Both the position numbers and the translations under genes were made by a program. Below are positions 8,680-19,114 of a stretch of 64,000 bases of DNA, one piece after another (position 1 is the first letter of the stretch; every line of letters begins with the position of its first letter). Source of the stretch: G965216745 sp965216745. GTDB taxonomy: Bacteria; Pseudomonadota; Alphaproteobacteria; Rickettsiales; Anaplasmataceae. The notes under the pieces are model-generated. The model was not told the origin of the DNA. It made no database searches and saw only the letters and a program-made list of their open reading frames with translations. Location: positions 868,001 through 932,000 of the forward strand of contig OZ244191.1 of assembly GCA_965216745.1 (NCBI GenBank). Reading direction: 5' to 3'.

Positions 8680-10584
8680 TTAATAATTGTTATAGTAGGA
8701 ATATCTGTTATTTTTGTTTAATGATAGATCTACTACATTAACCTGCTCTTTTGGAATTTCAGATATAAATCTAGAAGGACCCAGAGATTGCCAATTATTG
8801 TTTATAAATCTATTTTTAGCATATGATATAAATAAACGCCTTCGAGCTCGAGTTATTCCTACGTAAGCCAAACGTCTCTCCTCTTCAACTCCGTTATTTT
8901 CATTAATAGATCTTTGATTAGGAAAAACACCCTCTTCCCAACCCGGCAAAAACACTGAAAGGAATTCAAGTCCTTTTGCCATATGAAGAGTCATGACATT
9001 GACCATAGGCTTATCATCCATGTTATCAGAGGAAGTCACTAAACTAACATGCTCAAGAAACTCAACAGGATCTTGAAAAGAATCTAAAGCGTACAATAAC
9101 TCCCTAACATTTTCCATTCTACCATCTTGATCATCTTTAAGCATTTGCATGTATCCAGAATCTTCTGAAATCATTCGCATGAGTTCAACCAATGGTAATT
9201 CCTTTGCAGCTTCAGACCATAGTTGAATATTATTTATAAATTCTAAAATAGAGGATTTAGCACGCTTGAACATTCCTTCTTGGGCCATCAACTGCATAGT
9301 TTCAAACATTGAAATGGAACGTGATATTGACTCATAATATATTTTTTTGACAGTCACAGATCCTATTTCACGTTTTGGAACATTGATTATTCTTTCAAAA
9401 GCTATATCATCATTGTGATTCAGAATAAGACGTAAATATGACATTAAATCTCTAACTTCTTTTCTATCATAAAATCTAAGATTTCCAACTATTCGATAAG
9501 GAACACCTGAATTGACAAAACTTTCTTCGAGAATTCTAGTTTGAGCACTAGAACGAACAAGTACTGCAACCTCGTTTAAAGAAACATCTTCAGAACACAT
9601 TTTTCCGATTTGATTGACTATATAACGCGCCTCATCTCGGCCGTCATTAAACGAAAGCAAAGAGACAGGATGACCTGATTCAGATTCCGTCCAGAGCTTT
9701 TTACCCAACCTAGATGTATTGTTAGAAATAATGCTAGAAGCAACATTTAATATATATGCTGTAGATCTATAATTATGCTCAAGTCTTACGATTTTAGCAC
9801 CAGAAAAATCATCTGAGAACCTGAGTATATTTTCAATTTCTGCACCTCGCCATCCGTATATGGATTGATCATCATCACCAACACAACAAATATTTTTATG
9901 AAATTGTGAAATTATTCTTAGCCAGAGATATTGTATAACATTAGTATCTTGATACTCGTCAACCATGATATATTTAAACTTTGTTTGATATTCTTTCAGA
10001 ACATCAGGATGATTATTAAAAATCTTCATATTATATAGCAGTATATCTCCAAAATCTACAGCATTAGAAGATAATAAACGTTTCTGATAATTTGTATAAT
10101 ATTCTAAAATCATAGAATCATGACTGTTTTTAACAACAACATCGTCACAGCTCCAACCTTTATCCTTCCAGCGTTGTATTGAATTAGAAATTTTTTTAAG
10201 CTTATCTTTGTCCAAATCTTCAGAATTAATGCTCTTTAAAACACGCAATTGATCATCTGCATCTAATATAGTGAAATCATTGTTAAGATTCACAAGAGAT
10301 GCATTTTTACGCAAAATCTTTGCAGCTATTGAATGAAAAGTACCCATCCATTCCAGCTTAATACCATCAGAATTCATTATTCTATTATTCATTTCATTGG
10401 CAGCTTTGTTAGTAAAAGTGACTGCTAAAATTTCATTAGGGAAAGCGCTTGAAGTGGAAATTATATGAGCCATCCTAGAAATCAAGGTTTTGGTTTTACC
10501 AGTGCCTGCGCCTGCTAATATCAAAAGAGGACCATTAATTGTTTTAACAGCCTCAAGCTGCTGAGCGTTAAGTTCATCGTACAT
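8680..10584 (-). CDS. uvrD: DNA helicase II UvrD/PcrA
   Basis: Superfamily 1A 3'-5' helicase for nucleotide excision and mismatch repair. The 634-residue protein has motif I AGAGTGKTKT near residue 27, motif Ia AVTFTNKAANEM, motif II VDEYQDTN, motif III GDDDQSIYGWRGA, motif IV LEHNYRS, motif V VNVMTLHMAKGLEF and motif VI ERRLAYVGITRARRRL. It lacks the roughly 80-100-residue C-terminal tail of E. coli UvrD, which is commonly missing in reduced genomes. The gene converges on xerC with a shared terminator hairpin. The tRNA-Asp gene lies upstream on the same strand. Confidence 0.95.
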   Translation of the reverse strand: MYDELNAQQLEAVKTINGPLLILAGAGTGKTKTLISRMAHIISTSSAFPNEILAVTFTNKAANEMNNRIMNSDGIKLEWMGTFHSIAAKILRKNASLVNLNNDFTILDADDQLRVLKSINSEDLDKDKLKKISNSIQRWKDKGWSCDDVVVKNSHDSMILEYYTNYQKRLLSSNAVDFGDILLYNMKIFNNHPDVLKEYQTKFKYIMVDEYQDTNVIQYLWLRIISQFHKNICCVGDDDQSIYGWRGAEIENILRFSDDFSGAKIVRLEHNYRSTAYILNVASSIISNNTSRLGKKLWTESESGHPVSLLSFNDGRDEARYIVNQIGKMCSEDVSLNEVAVLVRSSAQTRILEESFVNSGVPYRIVGNLRFYDRKEVRDLMSYLRLILNHNDDIAFERIINVPKREIGSVTVKKIYYESISRSISMFETMQLMAQEGMFKRAKSSILEFINNIQLWSEAAKELPLVELMRMISEDSGYMQMLKDDQDGRMENVRELLYALDSFQDPVEFLEHVSLVTSSDNMDDKPMVNVMTLHMAKGLEFLSVFLPGWEEGVFPNQRSINENNGVEEERRLAYVGITRARRRLFISYAKNRFINNNWQSLGPSRFISEIPKEQVNVVDLSLNKNNRYSYYNNY

Positions 10585-10706
10585 TAATATCCATTGTAAT
10601 ATCCATACAACTTAAACTCAAATATTATATTTAATGTTATTTTATGAATATTATTAAAAAATATGATTAAAGAAAAATAAAAAGTCGATAACTTGAGTGT
10701 GGTTTT

Positions 10707-10783
10707 TGGCGGGAGTGACGAGAGTCGAACTCGCGACCTCTGGCGTGACAAGCCAGCGCTCTAACCATCTGAGCTACACCCCC
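10707..10783 (-). tRNA. tRNA-Asp (anticodon GTC), CCA encoded
   Basis: The minus strand gives a complete cloverleaf. The 7-bp acceptor stem GGGGGTG/CACTCCC has one G-T pair. The D arm contains AGCTCAGATGGTTAGAGC, the anticodon stem CTGGC/GCCAG encloses loop TTGTCAC, and the T arm carries GAGTTCGACTC. The discriminator is G followed by a genomic CCA (10709-10707). The gene lies between era and uvrD on the same strand. Confidence 0.95.
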
Positions 10784-10797
10784 CAATCACAACTAGA

Positions 10798-11694
10798 TCA
10801 ATATGAAAGACTAGACCTAGCTTGTGGATCATCATACCATTGACTTCTAACTTTTACAAATAAAAATAAATTGATTTTCTTACCTATGGTTTCACAAATC
10901 TCATGTTCAGCTGAAGATCTAATTTTGCTTATAACTTTCCCATCTGAACCAATAATGATTTTTTTATGAGAATCTTTTTGAACGTAAACAACTTGATGTA
11001 TGTTCAGTATATCATTATTATTTTCGACAAATTCAGTCATTACAGTCAGAGAGTAAGGTATCTCTTTGTGCACTCTTAACATTATTTTTTCTCTGGTGAT
11101 TTCAGATGCAAGAAAAGAGTATGGAGCGTCAGTGATCTCATCTTCTTTATACATCCATTCACCCAAATTAGCTATATTTAGCAATTTATATTTCACATCA
11201 TCAACTCCATCAGACTTTAAAGCAGAGATCATGAAAGTATAAATAAAGTCATGCATTTCATTAGCTGCTTGAGCAATTGGCAAAAGTTTGTTTTTATTTA
11301 TAGAATCAATTTTGTTCAATACTAAAATTACTTTCAGCCCAGACAATTTCTTCACCAAAGACTTAACAGTATTAGTAATACCTTTAGTGCTATCTATCAT
11401 GAGAATTATGACGTCAGCAGCCCTGATAGTAGACATTGCAGACTTGACCATATAACGTTCAATGTTTCTTTTAGGAACAAAAATCCCTGGAGTGTCGATA
11501 AATACCAATTGAGTGCAATCTGAGGTCAAAATACCCTTAATTTGAGATCTTGTGGTCTGCACTTTATGCGTGACTATAGCAATCTTTTTGCCAATAATAG
11601 AATTAATCAGTGTGGACTTACCTGAATTAGTAGGTCCTATAATACCTATAACAAGGTTCTTACGAACTCTATGTGTTGAAAAATCATTACTCAA
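10798..11694 (-). CDS. era: GTPase Era
   Basis: Essential GTPase that binds the 3' end of 16S rRNA during small-subunit assembly. The 298-residue protein has G1 GPTNSGKST near residue 20, G3 DTPGI, G4 NKID, and a C-terminal KH domain containing VQKDSHKKIIIGSDGKVISKI near residue 240 (the GxxG loop). Length matches the family. It ends 15 bp before the tRNA-Asp gene on the same strand; upstream it is divergent from gltX. Confidence 0.95.
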   Translation of the reverse strand: MSNDFSTHRVRKNLVIGIIGPTNSGKSTLINSIIGKKIAIVTHKVQTTRSQIKGILTSDCTQLVFIDTPGIFVPKRNIERYMVKSAMSTIRAADVIILMIDSTKGITNTVKSLVKKLSGLKVILVLNKIDSINKNKLLPIAQAANEMHDFIYTFMISALKSDGVDDVKYKLLNIANLGEWMYKEDEITDAPYSFLASEITREKIMLRVHKEIPYSLTVMTEFVENNNDILNIHQVVYVQKDSHKKIIIGSDGKVISKIRSSAEHEICETIGKKINLFLFVKVRSQWYDDPQARSSLSY

Positions 11695-11799
11695 GGAGAA
11701 TCACCAAATCACAAACAATTGTTTAAAACATATAACCAATTATAAAATCTTGCAACAATCTCCTTGACCGAAGCAAAACATATAATAATATCAAAGGTT

Positions 11800-13065
11800 A
11801 TGTCACAAATAATAACAAGATTTGCACCCTCTCCAACTGGATTTTTACATTTAGGAGGAGCTAGAACAGCTTTATTCAACTGGCTATATGCAAAACGACA
11901 CAATGGACAGTTCTTGATCCGAATAGAAAACACTGATAATTCTAGATCCTTACAACATTACACCGATTCAATACTAAGCGGATTGAAATGGATGGGATTA
12001 AACCATGATAAGGAAATAGTCTTTCAGGACCAGCAAATAAAAAATCATCTAGAAATTGGCAATATATTATTGAAAAAAGGTTTTGCATATAAAACCACCA
12101 ATGAAGAAACAGGAGAAGCAATAAGATTTAAAACACCAAAAATAGGTTTTTCAACATTTCAAGACGAAGTGTGTGGGGAAATAAAAGTACAAAATTCTCA
12201 AATAGAAGATTTTGTACTTATAAGGTCTAATGGATCTCCAACTTATAACTTAGCTGTAGTGGCAGACGATATATATATGCAAATAACACATATAATAAGA
12301 GGTTCAGATCATATTGCTAATACAATAAAACAAGTTTTAATTTATGACGCATTACAAAAAAAACGCCCTGTGTTTGCACACATACCTCTAATTCATGCTC
12401 AAGATGGAACCAAATTGTCCAAAAGACATGGCGCTCTTGACATAAATGAATATAAAAGAGAAGGTTTTTTACCTGATGCTTTATCAAGCTATTTGGTGAG
12501 ATTGGGTTGGAGCACTGATAACGATGCAATAATCAGCAAAGAACAAGCAAAATCGATATTTAGCCTTAAAGACGTAGGAAATTCTCCATCACGATTCGAT
12601 ATTAATAAATTAAAAAATATTAACAATTACTACATGCGCAAATCACAAGATATAGAAAGAGAAGTATTAGAATTTCTAGACACAGACTTTGATGAAAAAA
12701 AACTAAAAATAGCAATACCAGTTTTAATCAAAAAATCATACTCATTAAAAGAATTAGCTTCATTTCTCAATATATACATATACCCTAAGATTAATATCTC
12801 ACAAGATATGCTTGAATGCATAGATACAGATATCTTGAAAATACTTTTATCTGCTATCAAAAAAAATAAAGAAGACAAAATAGATAAAATAATCAAAAAT
12901 TCTGCTTTGCAAGAAGGATATAAAATAAAAAATGTTTATGAATCTTTAAGAATAGCTATCACAGGCACACTCAAGTCTGATTCTTTTTCTGATATAATAG
13001 ACATATTAGGAATAGAAAGCATTATTAGCAGGATAGAGCACGCAATAACACAAGCCAACAATTAA
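11800..13065 (+). CDS. gltX: Glutamate-tRNA ligase
   Basis: Class I aminoacyl-tRNA synthetase charging tRNA-Glu. The frame extends to a TTG at 11764, but the ATG at 11800 (421 residues) is chosen because the protein then opens MSQIITRFAPSPTGFLHLGGARTALFNW, as the family does. The HIGH-equivalent is HLGG and the KMSKS-equivalent is KLSKRHG near residue 212. The usual RIEDTDRERS after the Rossmann strand is RIENTDNSRS here. Rickettsiales commonly carry two gltX copies, one of which mischarges tRNA-Gln for the GatCAB route. I cannot tell from the sequence which one this is. Confidence 0.92.
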   Translation: MSQIITRFAPSPTGFLHLGGARTALFNWLYAKRHNGQFLIRIENTDNSRSLQHYTDSILSGLKWMGLNHDKEIVFQDQQIKNHLEIGNILLKKGFAYKTTNEETGEAIRFKTPKIGFSTFQDEVCGEIKVQNSQIEDFVLIRSNGSPTYNLAVVADDIYMQITHIIRGSDHIANTIKQVLIYDALQKKRPVFAHIPLIHAQDGTKLSKRHGALDINEYKREGFLPDALSSYLVRLGWSTDNDAIISKEQAKSIFSLKDVGNSPSRFDINKLKNINNYYMRKSQDIEREVLEFLDTDFDEKKLKIAIPVLIKKSYSLKELASFLNIYIYPKINISQDMLECIDTDILKILLSAIKKNKEDKIDKIIKNSALQEGYKIKNVYESLRIAITGTLKSDSFSDIIDILGIESIISRIEHAITQANN

Positions 13066-13168
13066 ACAAAATGCCTCAAAGATTTATTTTGTTATTTATA
13101 TAAATACTATATGCTGCTAAAAACATAGCAACTCTATAATTTAAGACACATAACCCTAAAAACAAAAA

Positions 13169-15694
13169 TTATTGATATTTGCTCACAAGATCATAAAGCT
13201 TGTTATTGTCAAAGAATATTTTCGGTTTCCAAACAGAACCCTGTATCTTCAAATCAGAAGATAAAACCGAGGTCTTGTATGAAGGAGGAACAAAAAACAA
13301 TCTCATAACAGAATTAGTAGAAAAGTCTCTTAATGAGAGGTTAGAAGATAAAACACCACTGGAGCGTTTTGTCACAAACCTCATAGAAGTAGCTGCAACA
13401 CCATTCTTGAAATTCGTAGAACCTTCTAGGTCATCTAAAATAGTAGAGCCTTCAAACATATCCACACGAACTTTCTTGACCAGGTCAGCTTTGCTGTTAA
13501 TCTTAAAAAAAGAATCTATTGTTTCATCTATATTCAAACCATTCACATTAACATTTTTTGCCAACATTTTCATTTCACCATTCAGATTAGATATAAGCTC
13601 ATAAGGATTTCTACCATCGGATTTAAATTTACCTGCAAAGCTCAAGACACCATCAATGTTTCGTACATCAATCAATTGAGGTAAAAAGGATCCAATGTTC
13701 AAATTATGACCAGACACAGACATAGAGACAGATGATTCGCTTTCTAAGCCTAAATTACCTAACATGGAAAAATCTCCTTCAGCAACATTCATGGATAAAT
13801 CTGATATTGAAAGCAAACCATCAGAGAAATCTCCCAAGAAATTGAAGTTTTTTGCTTTAATCCCACTCTGAGTCTCAAGAGAATCACAATGAATGTTGAC
13901 ATAACCCTTAGCCATAACCTGAGGAAAATCAAAAAATTTCTTGGACCATTTTATAGTATTAACATTTATTTTTTTGTTTTCGTCACTTCCAATATTGACA
14001 AAATTATTATTGATTGGCAAATCTGTAAATGAAAAGTTTTTTGATAATAAATCAAATTCAAACTGAGAATCCACAGTATCATTAATCAATAAAAAAGAAC
14101 CACTAAGATCAGAATTATTAGATAAGAATTCAAATTTTTCAAAATTATAGTAATCATCATCATAATCAAGTTCGAAATAGGCGTGATTGATTGGAATATT
14201 TAAATAATTTGAATTATCAACAGACACCCTGATATTTAAACTTGGTATTATATCCTTCAAAATAGACATTCTGTTAAATGAACCAAGAAACAAATCAAAG
14301 TTCATTTTTTCAAAATTAACAAATCCACGAACTTTCTTATGAAAAAAATCAGATATAGTTAACTGACCATTGATTGCTGAATCCGACAATGAAGCCTCAA
14401 AATGCTTAAACATTAAGCCGTAAGGCAATACAAAAACATCACTCCGAAAATCAAATGGAAGATCAAAATAAGAATTTTTATATTCTAAACCAACTAAACT
14501 CGCAATATCATTAAAATTATCACCTTGGAGCTTAACATAACCATCAAAATTAGGTCGTACTGAATTACTAGACAATACACCATCTATCACAAATCTTGCA
14601 CTTCCCGGAAGATCGAGCTTGGCCTCTTTTACTAGCAATTTACCATTTGATATTTTGTTGTTTGAAACAAAGGTTGGTATTTTAATTTTATTATACAAGA
14701 TATCTTTGGCATTTAATTTGATATAACCATTGTTAGCAAAAGTAGAAATTTTTGAAATCAATCCCATTAAAAATCTTATAGCAGTAGAATTAGAGCTTTG
14801 ATCAAAATCTATGTTATCAATATATATTTCAGATTTAACTTCATCGCCAGAATACAAAAAAGAACCATTTAATTTAATAGCTTTAGAATTAAAAATTATA
14901 TCATCTAAGGAGAAACCATCATTCGATTTTTTATACTTTGCACCGCAAGAAAAAGCAACTTGACTGATGAAATCAGAGTCAACAAAGAGATTAGACCTAA
15001 AAATGCTAATTATCTTAGCTAATTCATCCCCATTTGCTTCAATTATGCCGTTGTTTTCATTTCCATGATAACTTAAATTGCTTTTTTTAGAGCTTAGATT
15101 GAAAATGTATCCTTTGGAATCAGGTTTAAATAGCACTGAAAACTCTTCCTTGCCATTTTTAACCGTTCCCTTGACTATCGATATTTTTTGACCTGATGTC
15201 TTGAGATTCAGATTTTTAACATGAGTATCATTCAAATTAAAAGATTCAGGCCAAATAAATTTGGTATTATTAAATTGCACATCGTAATTGTTATAAATTG
15301 AATGTGCTTTACTATAGTTATATACACCATTACTTATAATAACTTTATCTATAACAGGAGAAAGAGTTAATATAGACCAACGGGCAAAATTCAATTTCAA
15401 ATCACCGATCAAGATTTTATTATTTTGATCGTCATAAACTGAAACTTGCCCTAGAGAAACTGAAGAATCTAAAAAAGAAAAATCAGGGTCTGCGCTCAAG
15501 AAAATTTTATTAAAAGACATATCCTGAATAAAATTTTCCCTATATTCAGACCAGTCTATTATTCCAGGCACAACAAACACAAAAACACTTAATAATGCAG
15601 ATAAAACCAAGAAAACAATTGAAATAGGTTTTAAAATTCTAACAGCATTCGAATCAGTATCATTGACTTTTTTTATTTTGCGAAAAGACGACAT
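13169..15694 (-). CDS. AsmA-like envelope protein
   Basis: A large (841-residue from the ATG at 15694) protein with an N-terminal membrane helix (about residues 22-45), then IDWSEYRENFI, the usual entry of AsmA-family proteins, and a long beta-rich periplasmic body. The last ~250 residues (LNGEMKMLAKNVNVNGLNIDE, FEGSTILDDLEGSTNFKNGVA) look like the AsmA C-terminal domain. AsmA-like proteins are bridge-like lipid transfer proteins between the membranes; that role is inferred here. An in-frame ATG at 15757 would add 21 residues with an extra hydrophobic stretch; neither start has a clear ribosome binding site. It converges on gltX. Confidence 0.75.
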   Translation of the reverse strand: MSSFRKIKKVNDTDSNAVRILKPISIVFLVLSALLSVFVFVVPGIIDWSEYRENFIQDMSFNKIFLSADPDFSFLDSSVSLGQVSVYDDQNNKILIGDLKLNFARWSILTLSPVIDKVIISNGVYNYSKAHSIYNNYDVQFNNTKFIWPESFNLNDTHVKNLNLKTSGQKISIVKGTVKNGKEEFSVLFKPDSKGYIFNLSSKKSNLSYHGNENNGIIEANGDELAKIISIFRSNLFVDSDFISQVAFSCGAKYKKSNDGFSLDDIIFNSKAIKLNGSFLYSGDEVKSEIYIDNIDFDQSSNSTAIRFLMGLISKISTFANNGYIKLNAKDILYNKIKIPTFVSNNKISNGKLLVKEAKLDLPGSARFVIDGVLSSNSVRPNFDGYVKLQGDNFNDIASLVGLEYKNSYFDLPFDFRSDVFVLPYGLMFKHFEASLSDSAINGQLTISDFFHKKVRGFVNFEKMNFDLFLGSFNRMSILKDIIPSLNIRVSVDNSNYLNIPINHAYFELDYDDDYYNFEKFEFLSNNSDLSGSFLLINDTVDSQFEFDLLSKNFSFTDLPINNNFVNIGSDENKKINVNTIKWSKKFFDFPQVMAKGYVNIHCDSLETQSGIKAKNFNFLGDFSDGLLSISDLSMNVAEGDFSMLGNLGLESESSVSMSVSGHNLNIGSFLPQLIDVRNIDGVLSFAGKFKSDGRNPYELISNLNGEMKMLAKNVNVNGLNIDETIDSFFKINSKADLVKKVRVDMFEGSTILDDLEGSTNFKNGVAATSMRFVTKRSSGVLSSNLSLRDFSTNSVMRLFFVPPSYKTSVLSSDLKIQGSVWKPKIFFDNNKLYDLVSKYQ

Positions 15695-15882
15695 AGTGTA
15701 AAAGGATAATAACCAAACAAACAAAATTCCACAACACTTAATGAATAGAAAAAGCATCTATTACAAATATTTACATCACAACATCAAAAACACATTAATT
15801 AGGGCAATATTTATTATAAACAATCATTGTTTATTATGATAAATTTTGATTCATATAATAAAGCATTTAAAAATACAGGTTA

Positions 15883-16347
15883 ATGTCAAAAAAAATAATT
15901 TTCATGATTTTTGCTATTTATGCTGCAAAAAAAGCAGAAAAATTGGGAGAAGTACCTGTGGGTGCTTTAGTAGTACGGAACAATAAAATAATATCGATTG
16001 CACATAATTTAGTTAGAACTTATAATAATGCCACAGCGCATGCAGAAATGTTGGCAATAAAAAAAGCATCTGAAAGCACAGGTGCATACAACCTTTCAGA
16101 TTGTGAAATATTTACAAGCCTAGAACCATGTGCAATGTGCGCTCACGCTATATCTTTATCTAGAATCAAACATATAACATTTGGCGCATATGACGAAAAA
16201 AGCGGTGGTTTGGTGAACGGGGCAAGAGTTTTAGAACACTCACACCACAAACCCACAATAGAAGGAGGTATAATGAAAAAAGAATGTAGCAAAATTATGT
16301 CTGATTTCTTCAAGAAAATCAGAGCAAAAAAGAATAAAAATAATTAG
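15883..16347 (+). CDS. tadA: tRNA-specific adenosine deaminase
   Basis: Deaminates A34 of tRNA-Arg(ACG) to inosine. The 154-residue protein has the cytidine-deaminase-fold zinc site: HAE near residue 54 (general base Glu) and PCAMC near residue 84. The GEVPVGA, SLEPCAMCAHAI and SLSRIKHITFGAYDEKSGG blocks favour TadA over free-nucleoside deaminases. It ends 4 bp before the convergent fbpA-like gene. Confidence 0.92.
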   Translation: MSKKIIFMIFAIYAAKKAEKLGEVPVGALVVRNNKIISIAHNLVRTYNNATAHAEMLAIKKASESTGAYNLSDCEIFTSLEPCAMCAHAISLSRIKHITFGAYDEKSGGLVNGARVLEHSHHKPTIEGGIMKKECSKIMSDFFKKIRAKKNKNN

Positions 16348-16351
16348 ATTA

Positions 16352-17413
16352 TTATCTCCAACCAGCCTTGTCAGCTAATTCCATAGAATGCTGAGAATAT
16401 TGATATAAATTTTTCAAACTAGAATAATCTTTTTTGAAATCACCCCAATCCTGTAAAGCAGGAGATAACTGCACGCCAGATACAACAGGATATTCCTGAT
16501 TCATCTGAGCATATATTTGTTGAGCATCAGTGCTAACCATGAATTCTAAAAGCTTGACAGCTGAGTCCTTGTGCTTTGCATTTTTAACCACTCCTCCACC
16601 ACTAATATTAATCAAGGTTCCTCTGTCGGATTGATTGGGGAAGAAAGGCATAACATTAGAAACAACCTTTATATCATCAGCATGAGAAGAAGCAAGCAAC
16701 CTAGCATAGTAATAGCTATTCACAACAGCCAATTGACCTATCCCTGAAGACACAGCTCTGATTTGATCTGTATCACCTCCATGTGGAGAACGAGACAGAT
16801 TTGACACGACCTTGATAGCCCATTTTTCAGCATTTTCTAAGCCATGATTGTGTATAAAAGAAGAAATCAGAGATTGCATATAAGGACTAGCAGAAGAACG
16901 TAATAATATTTTACCTTTCCATTTAGGATTAGCTAAATCTTCATAATTAGATAATTGAGAAGAATTAATGTAATTTTTATTATATACGATAATAGAAGCA
17001 CGCTTAGTCAAAGCAAACCAAGAATCAGACCTCAACTCGCTTGGAATTCTGCTTTCCAATATTGCAGACTCAATAGGTTGAAGCAAACCTTTTTGATTTG
17101 CCATATCAAGATTCATTACATCAGCAGTTAAAAATACATCTGCTTTAGTGTTTTCACCTTCTGAAACCATCCTAGAAATTAGTTTTGGAGCATCGTCTAT
17201 CAAATAATTTACTCTTACACCATACTGTCTAGTAAATTCATCAAAAACTGGCTTTATAAGCTCTTCTTTTCTTGCGCAATAAACATTAAGCTCAGGAGAG
17301 TCATCTACATGTTTTGAATCTTCAAAACCACCTAGTTTTAATCCTCCATAAAACAATACAGCGAAAACAACAGAATATAAAATAAAAACCATTCTTGATC
17401 TGAACATAAACAA
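16352..17413 (-). CDS. fbpA: Fe(3+) ABC transporter substrate-binding protein (FbpA/AfuA-like)
   Basis: A 353-residue periplasmic binding protein. The N-terminus has one hydrophobic segment (about residues 9-28), a signal peptide or anchor, followed by ELNVYCARKEELIKPVFDEF, the opening strand and helix of the FbpA family. The consecutive tyrosines in NSYYYARLL (about residue 225) correspond to the iron-ligating pair. It would deliver ferric iron to an ABC permease; no permease or ATPase gene adjoins it. Single fbpA genes without neighbours are known in Anaplasmataceae. Binding specificity is inferred from family. Confidence 0.85.
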   Translation of the reverse strand: MFMFRSRMVFILYSVVFAVLFYGGLKLGGFEDSKHVDDSPELNVYCARKEELIKPVFDEFTRQYGVRVNYLIDDAPKLISRMVSEGENTKADVFLTADVMNLDMANQKGLLQPIESAILESRIPSELRSDSWFALTKRASIIVYNKNYINSSQLSNYEDLANPKWKGKILLRSSASPYMQSLISSFIHNHGLENAEKWAIKVVSNLSRSPHGGDTDQIRAVSSGIGQLAVVNSYYYARLLASSHADDIKVVSNVMPFFPNQSDRGTLINISGGGVVKNAKHKDSAVKLLEFMVSTDAQQIYAQMNQEYPVVSGVQLSPALQDWGDFKKDYSSLKNLYQYSQHSMELADKAGWR

Positions 17414-17436
17414 CCAAAAAACAAACTCTAATAATA

Positions 17437-17883
17437 CTAAATATCGTATAAAAGATTCAATGAACGCTTTAGAATTATAGCCGAAGACACCTTGTTGTCA
17501 AAGAATTTCTTTTTTCTATAATTCATATCAGCAAGTGTTGAAATTGCTTCGTGAGTAGAAAAATCTTCATTTTGCAAGAAAATATTAACCCTAGATTTAG
17601 TTGAAATTTTGTATGAAAGTCTCAATATGAATCTCGACCAATCATCATCCTGAATCGGAATTCCTATAATCAAACCAGCTGCCCCATGTAAATTTATCAG
17701 ACTATTGATATAGAAAATATCTTTTTTGATGTTCTGACAACAATACTCTCCTTTGGGAAAAGCAAAAACTCTTCTACAATCACTAATGGCAATTCCAATT
17801 CTTTTTCTACCAAGATCAAGACAAATCAATGGACCTGAACTCTTTATAGCGAATAAAAAACTTTTCAAACTACGGTGTATCAT
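17437..17883 (-). CDS. ruvX: YqgF/RuvX-like putative pre-16S rRNA nuclease
   Basis: An RNase H-fold protein of 148 residues. It shows the first acidic strand (ICLDLGRKRIGIAISD near residue 19-34), the GLIIGIPI strand and the LQNEDFSTHEA acidic strand expected for YqgF. The family processes the 5' end of 16S rRNA; the older name refers to a Holliday junction resolvase role. Its start overlaps the upstream symporter gene by 14 bp, so they are cotranscribed. Confidence 0.88.
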   Translation of the reverse strand: MIHRSLKSFLFAIKSSGPLICLDLGRKRIGIAISDCRRVFAFPKGEYCCQNIKKDIFYINSLINLHGAAGLIIGIPIQDDDWSRFILRLSYKISTKSRVNIFLQNEDFSTHEAISTLADMNYRKKKFFDNKVSSAIILKRSLNLLYDI

Positions 17884-19084
17884 TTGATTGCTTGTTCACA
17901 ACATTATATTGTTTATCCACTATGCTCGTTACGCACACATCAGACCAAACATTTGTAGCAGTTTCAATCATATCTATCACAGAATATATTGGCAGTATCA
18001 AACCCATCAATTTAATTGGTACTCCAATTGCAACCAAATACGTTATAGACATGAAATAACATCCCATTGGGACTCCAGCATTTCCTACAGCTGCAATAGT
18101 TGATAAAATCACCCATAAAAACATATCTAAAGCTGAAAAAGTGAATCCATTGCTTTCCGAAACAAATAACACAGTAATTAATATAAAAGCAGCACAAGCA
18201 TTCATATTAATTGTAGTACATAGTGGTATAGAAAATGAACTAACTCTATTAGATAGTCCTAAATTAGTTTTCACACACTTCAAAGTAGTGGGTAATGTAA
18301 TGTTTGATGATTTGGAGAAAAACGCAACAACCAAAGCTTCAGAAACCCCTTTAAATGTATTCAAAGGAGAAATTCGTTTAAACCAAAGAAAAGACGGAAG
18401 CACCAAAAAAGCTTGTATAGTGTTTGCTAACACAACACATAAAACATATAATCCAATATTATTCAGAATCGAAGAATCTTGTAATTCATGTATAAAGATT
18501 AAAACGAATGACCAAATTGCTATGGGTATCATAAACATGATATATCCACAAATTTTGAGTATACATTCAAAAATAGCGGCAAAAAAATTATGCAATAATA
18601 ATCTTTTTTGTTCTTCAAGACTAATACAAGCAAAACCAATCAAGAAAGATAAGAAAACCACTCCTATAACGTTATTATCTAAAAAAGATTGTATAAAATT
18701 AGAAGGGATAATGCTTAAAATATAATCTGTATACTTAATATTTGGTTTAAAAATTTCCTCAGAAACTTCAGTGAAATCAATATTCGAATTAGCAGGGGAT
18801 ACAATTAAATATATAAACAAAGCAATAGTGCTGGATATAATTGTAGTTAATATTGTATAATACACAGTCTTTTTGAAAATCATCATAGCGTTAGATTTTT
18901 TAGAAAAACCAGATATTGTAGAAACAACAGAAAAGAACACTATAGGAATACTAACCAATCCTAGCAACTTAATGAAAACATTAGATATGGAAACAGCTAA
19001 ATCAAAAAAAAAGACAAATTCAGTGTAGTAACACAACAAAGCAATCAATACTGCTAATAGTATATATCTAAAAGAACAAAACAT
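17870..19084 (-). CDS. Dicarboxylate/amino acid:cation symporter (DAACS family)
   Basis: A 404-residue inner-membrane carrier with about eight to ten hydrophobic segments. Two family hallmarks are visible: the serine-rich hairpin FSKSSNITLPTTLKC (canonical SSSAATLP) near residue 268 and the substrate/Na+ site TTINMNACAAF (canonical NMDG) near residue 297. It would import C4-dicarboxylates or acidic amino acids from the host cytoplasm using a cation gradient. The exact substrate cannot be told. The 3' end overlaps ruvX. Confidence 0.88.
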   Translation of the reverse strand: MFCSFRYILLAVLIALLCYYTEFVFFFDLAVSISNVFIKLLGLVSIPIVFFSVVSTISGFSKKSNAMMIFKKTVYYTILTTIISSTIALFIYLIVSPANSNIDFTEVSEEIFKPNIKYTDYILSIIPSNFIQSFLDNNVIGVVFLSFLIGFACISLEEQKRLLLHNFFAAIFECILKICGYIMFMIPIAIWSFVLIFIHELQDSSILNNIGLYVLCVVLANTIQAFLVLPSFLWFKRISPLNTFKGVSEALVVAFFSKSSNITLPTTLKCVKTNLGLSNRVSSFSIPLCTTINMNACAAFILITVLFVSESNGFTFSALDMFLWVILSTIAAVGNAGVPMGCYFMSITYLVAIGVPIKLMGLILPIYSVIDMIETATNVWSDVCVTSIVDKQYNVVNKQSNDTP

Positions 19085-19114
19085 TTAATATCCAAAAAAA
19101 TTTATTGTAAATTA

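Noticed and set aside
13065..13093. AT-only 8-bp inverted repeat (AACAAAAT/ATTTTGTT) after gltX as terminator
   Set aside because: Almost purely A/T stem with a 13-nt loop and no T-run; likely chance in this base composition.
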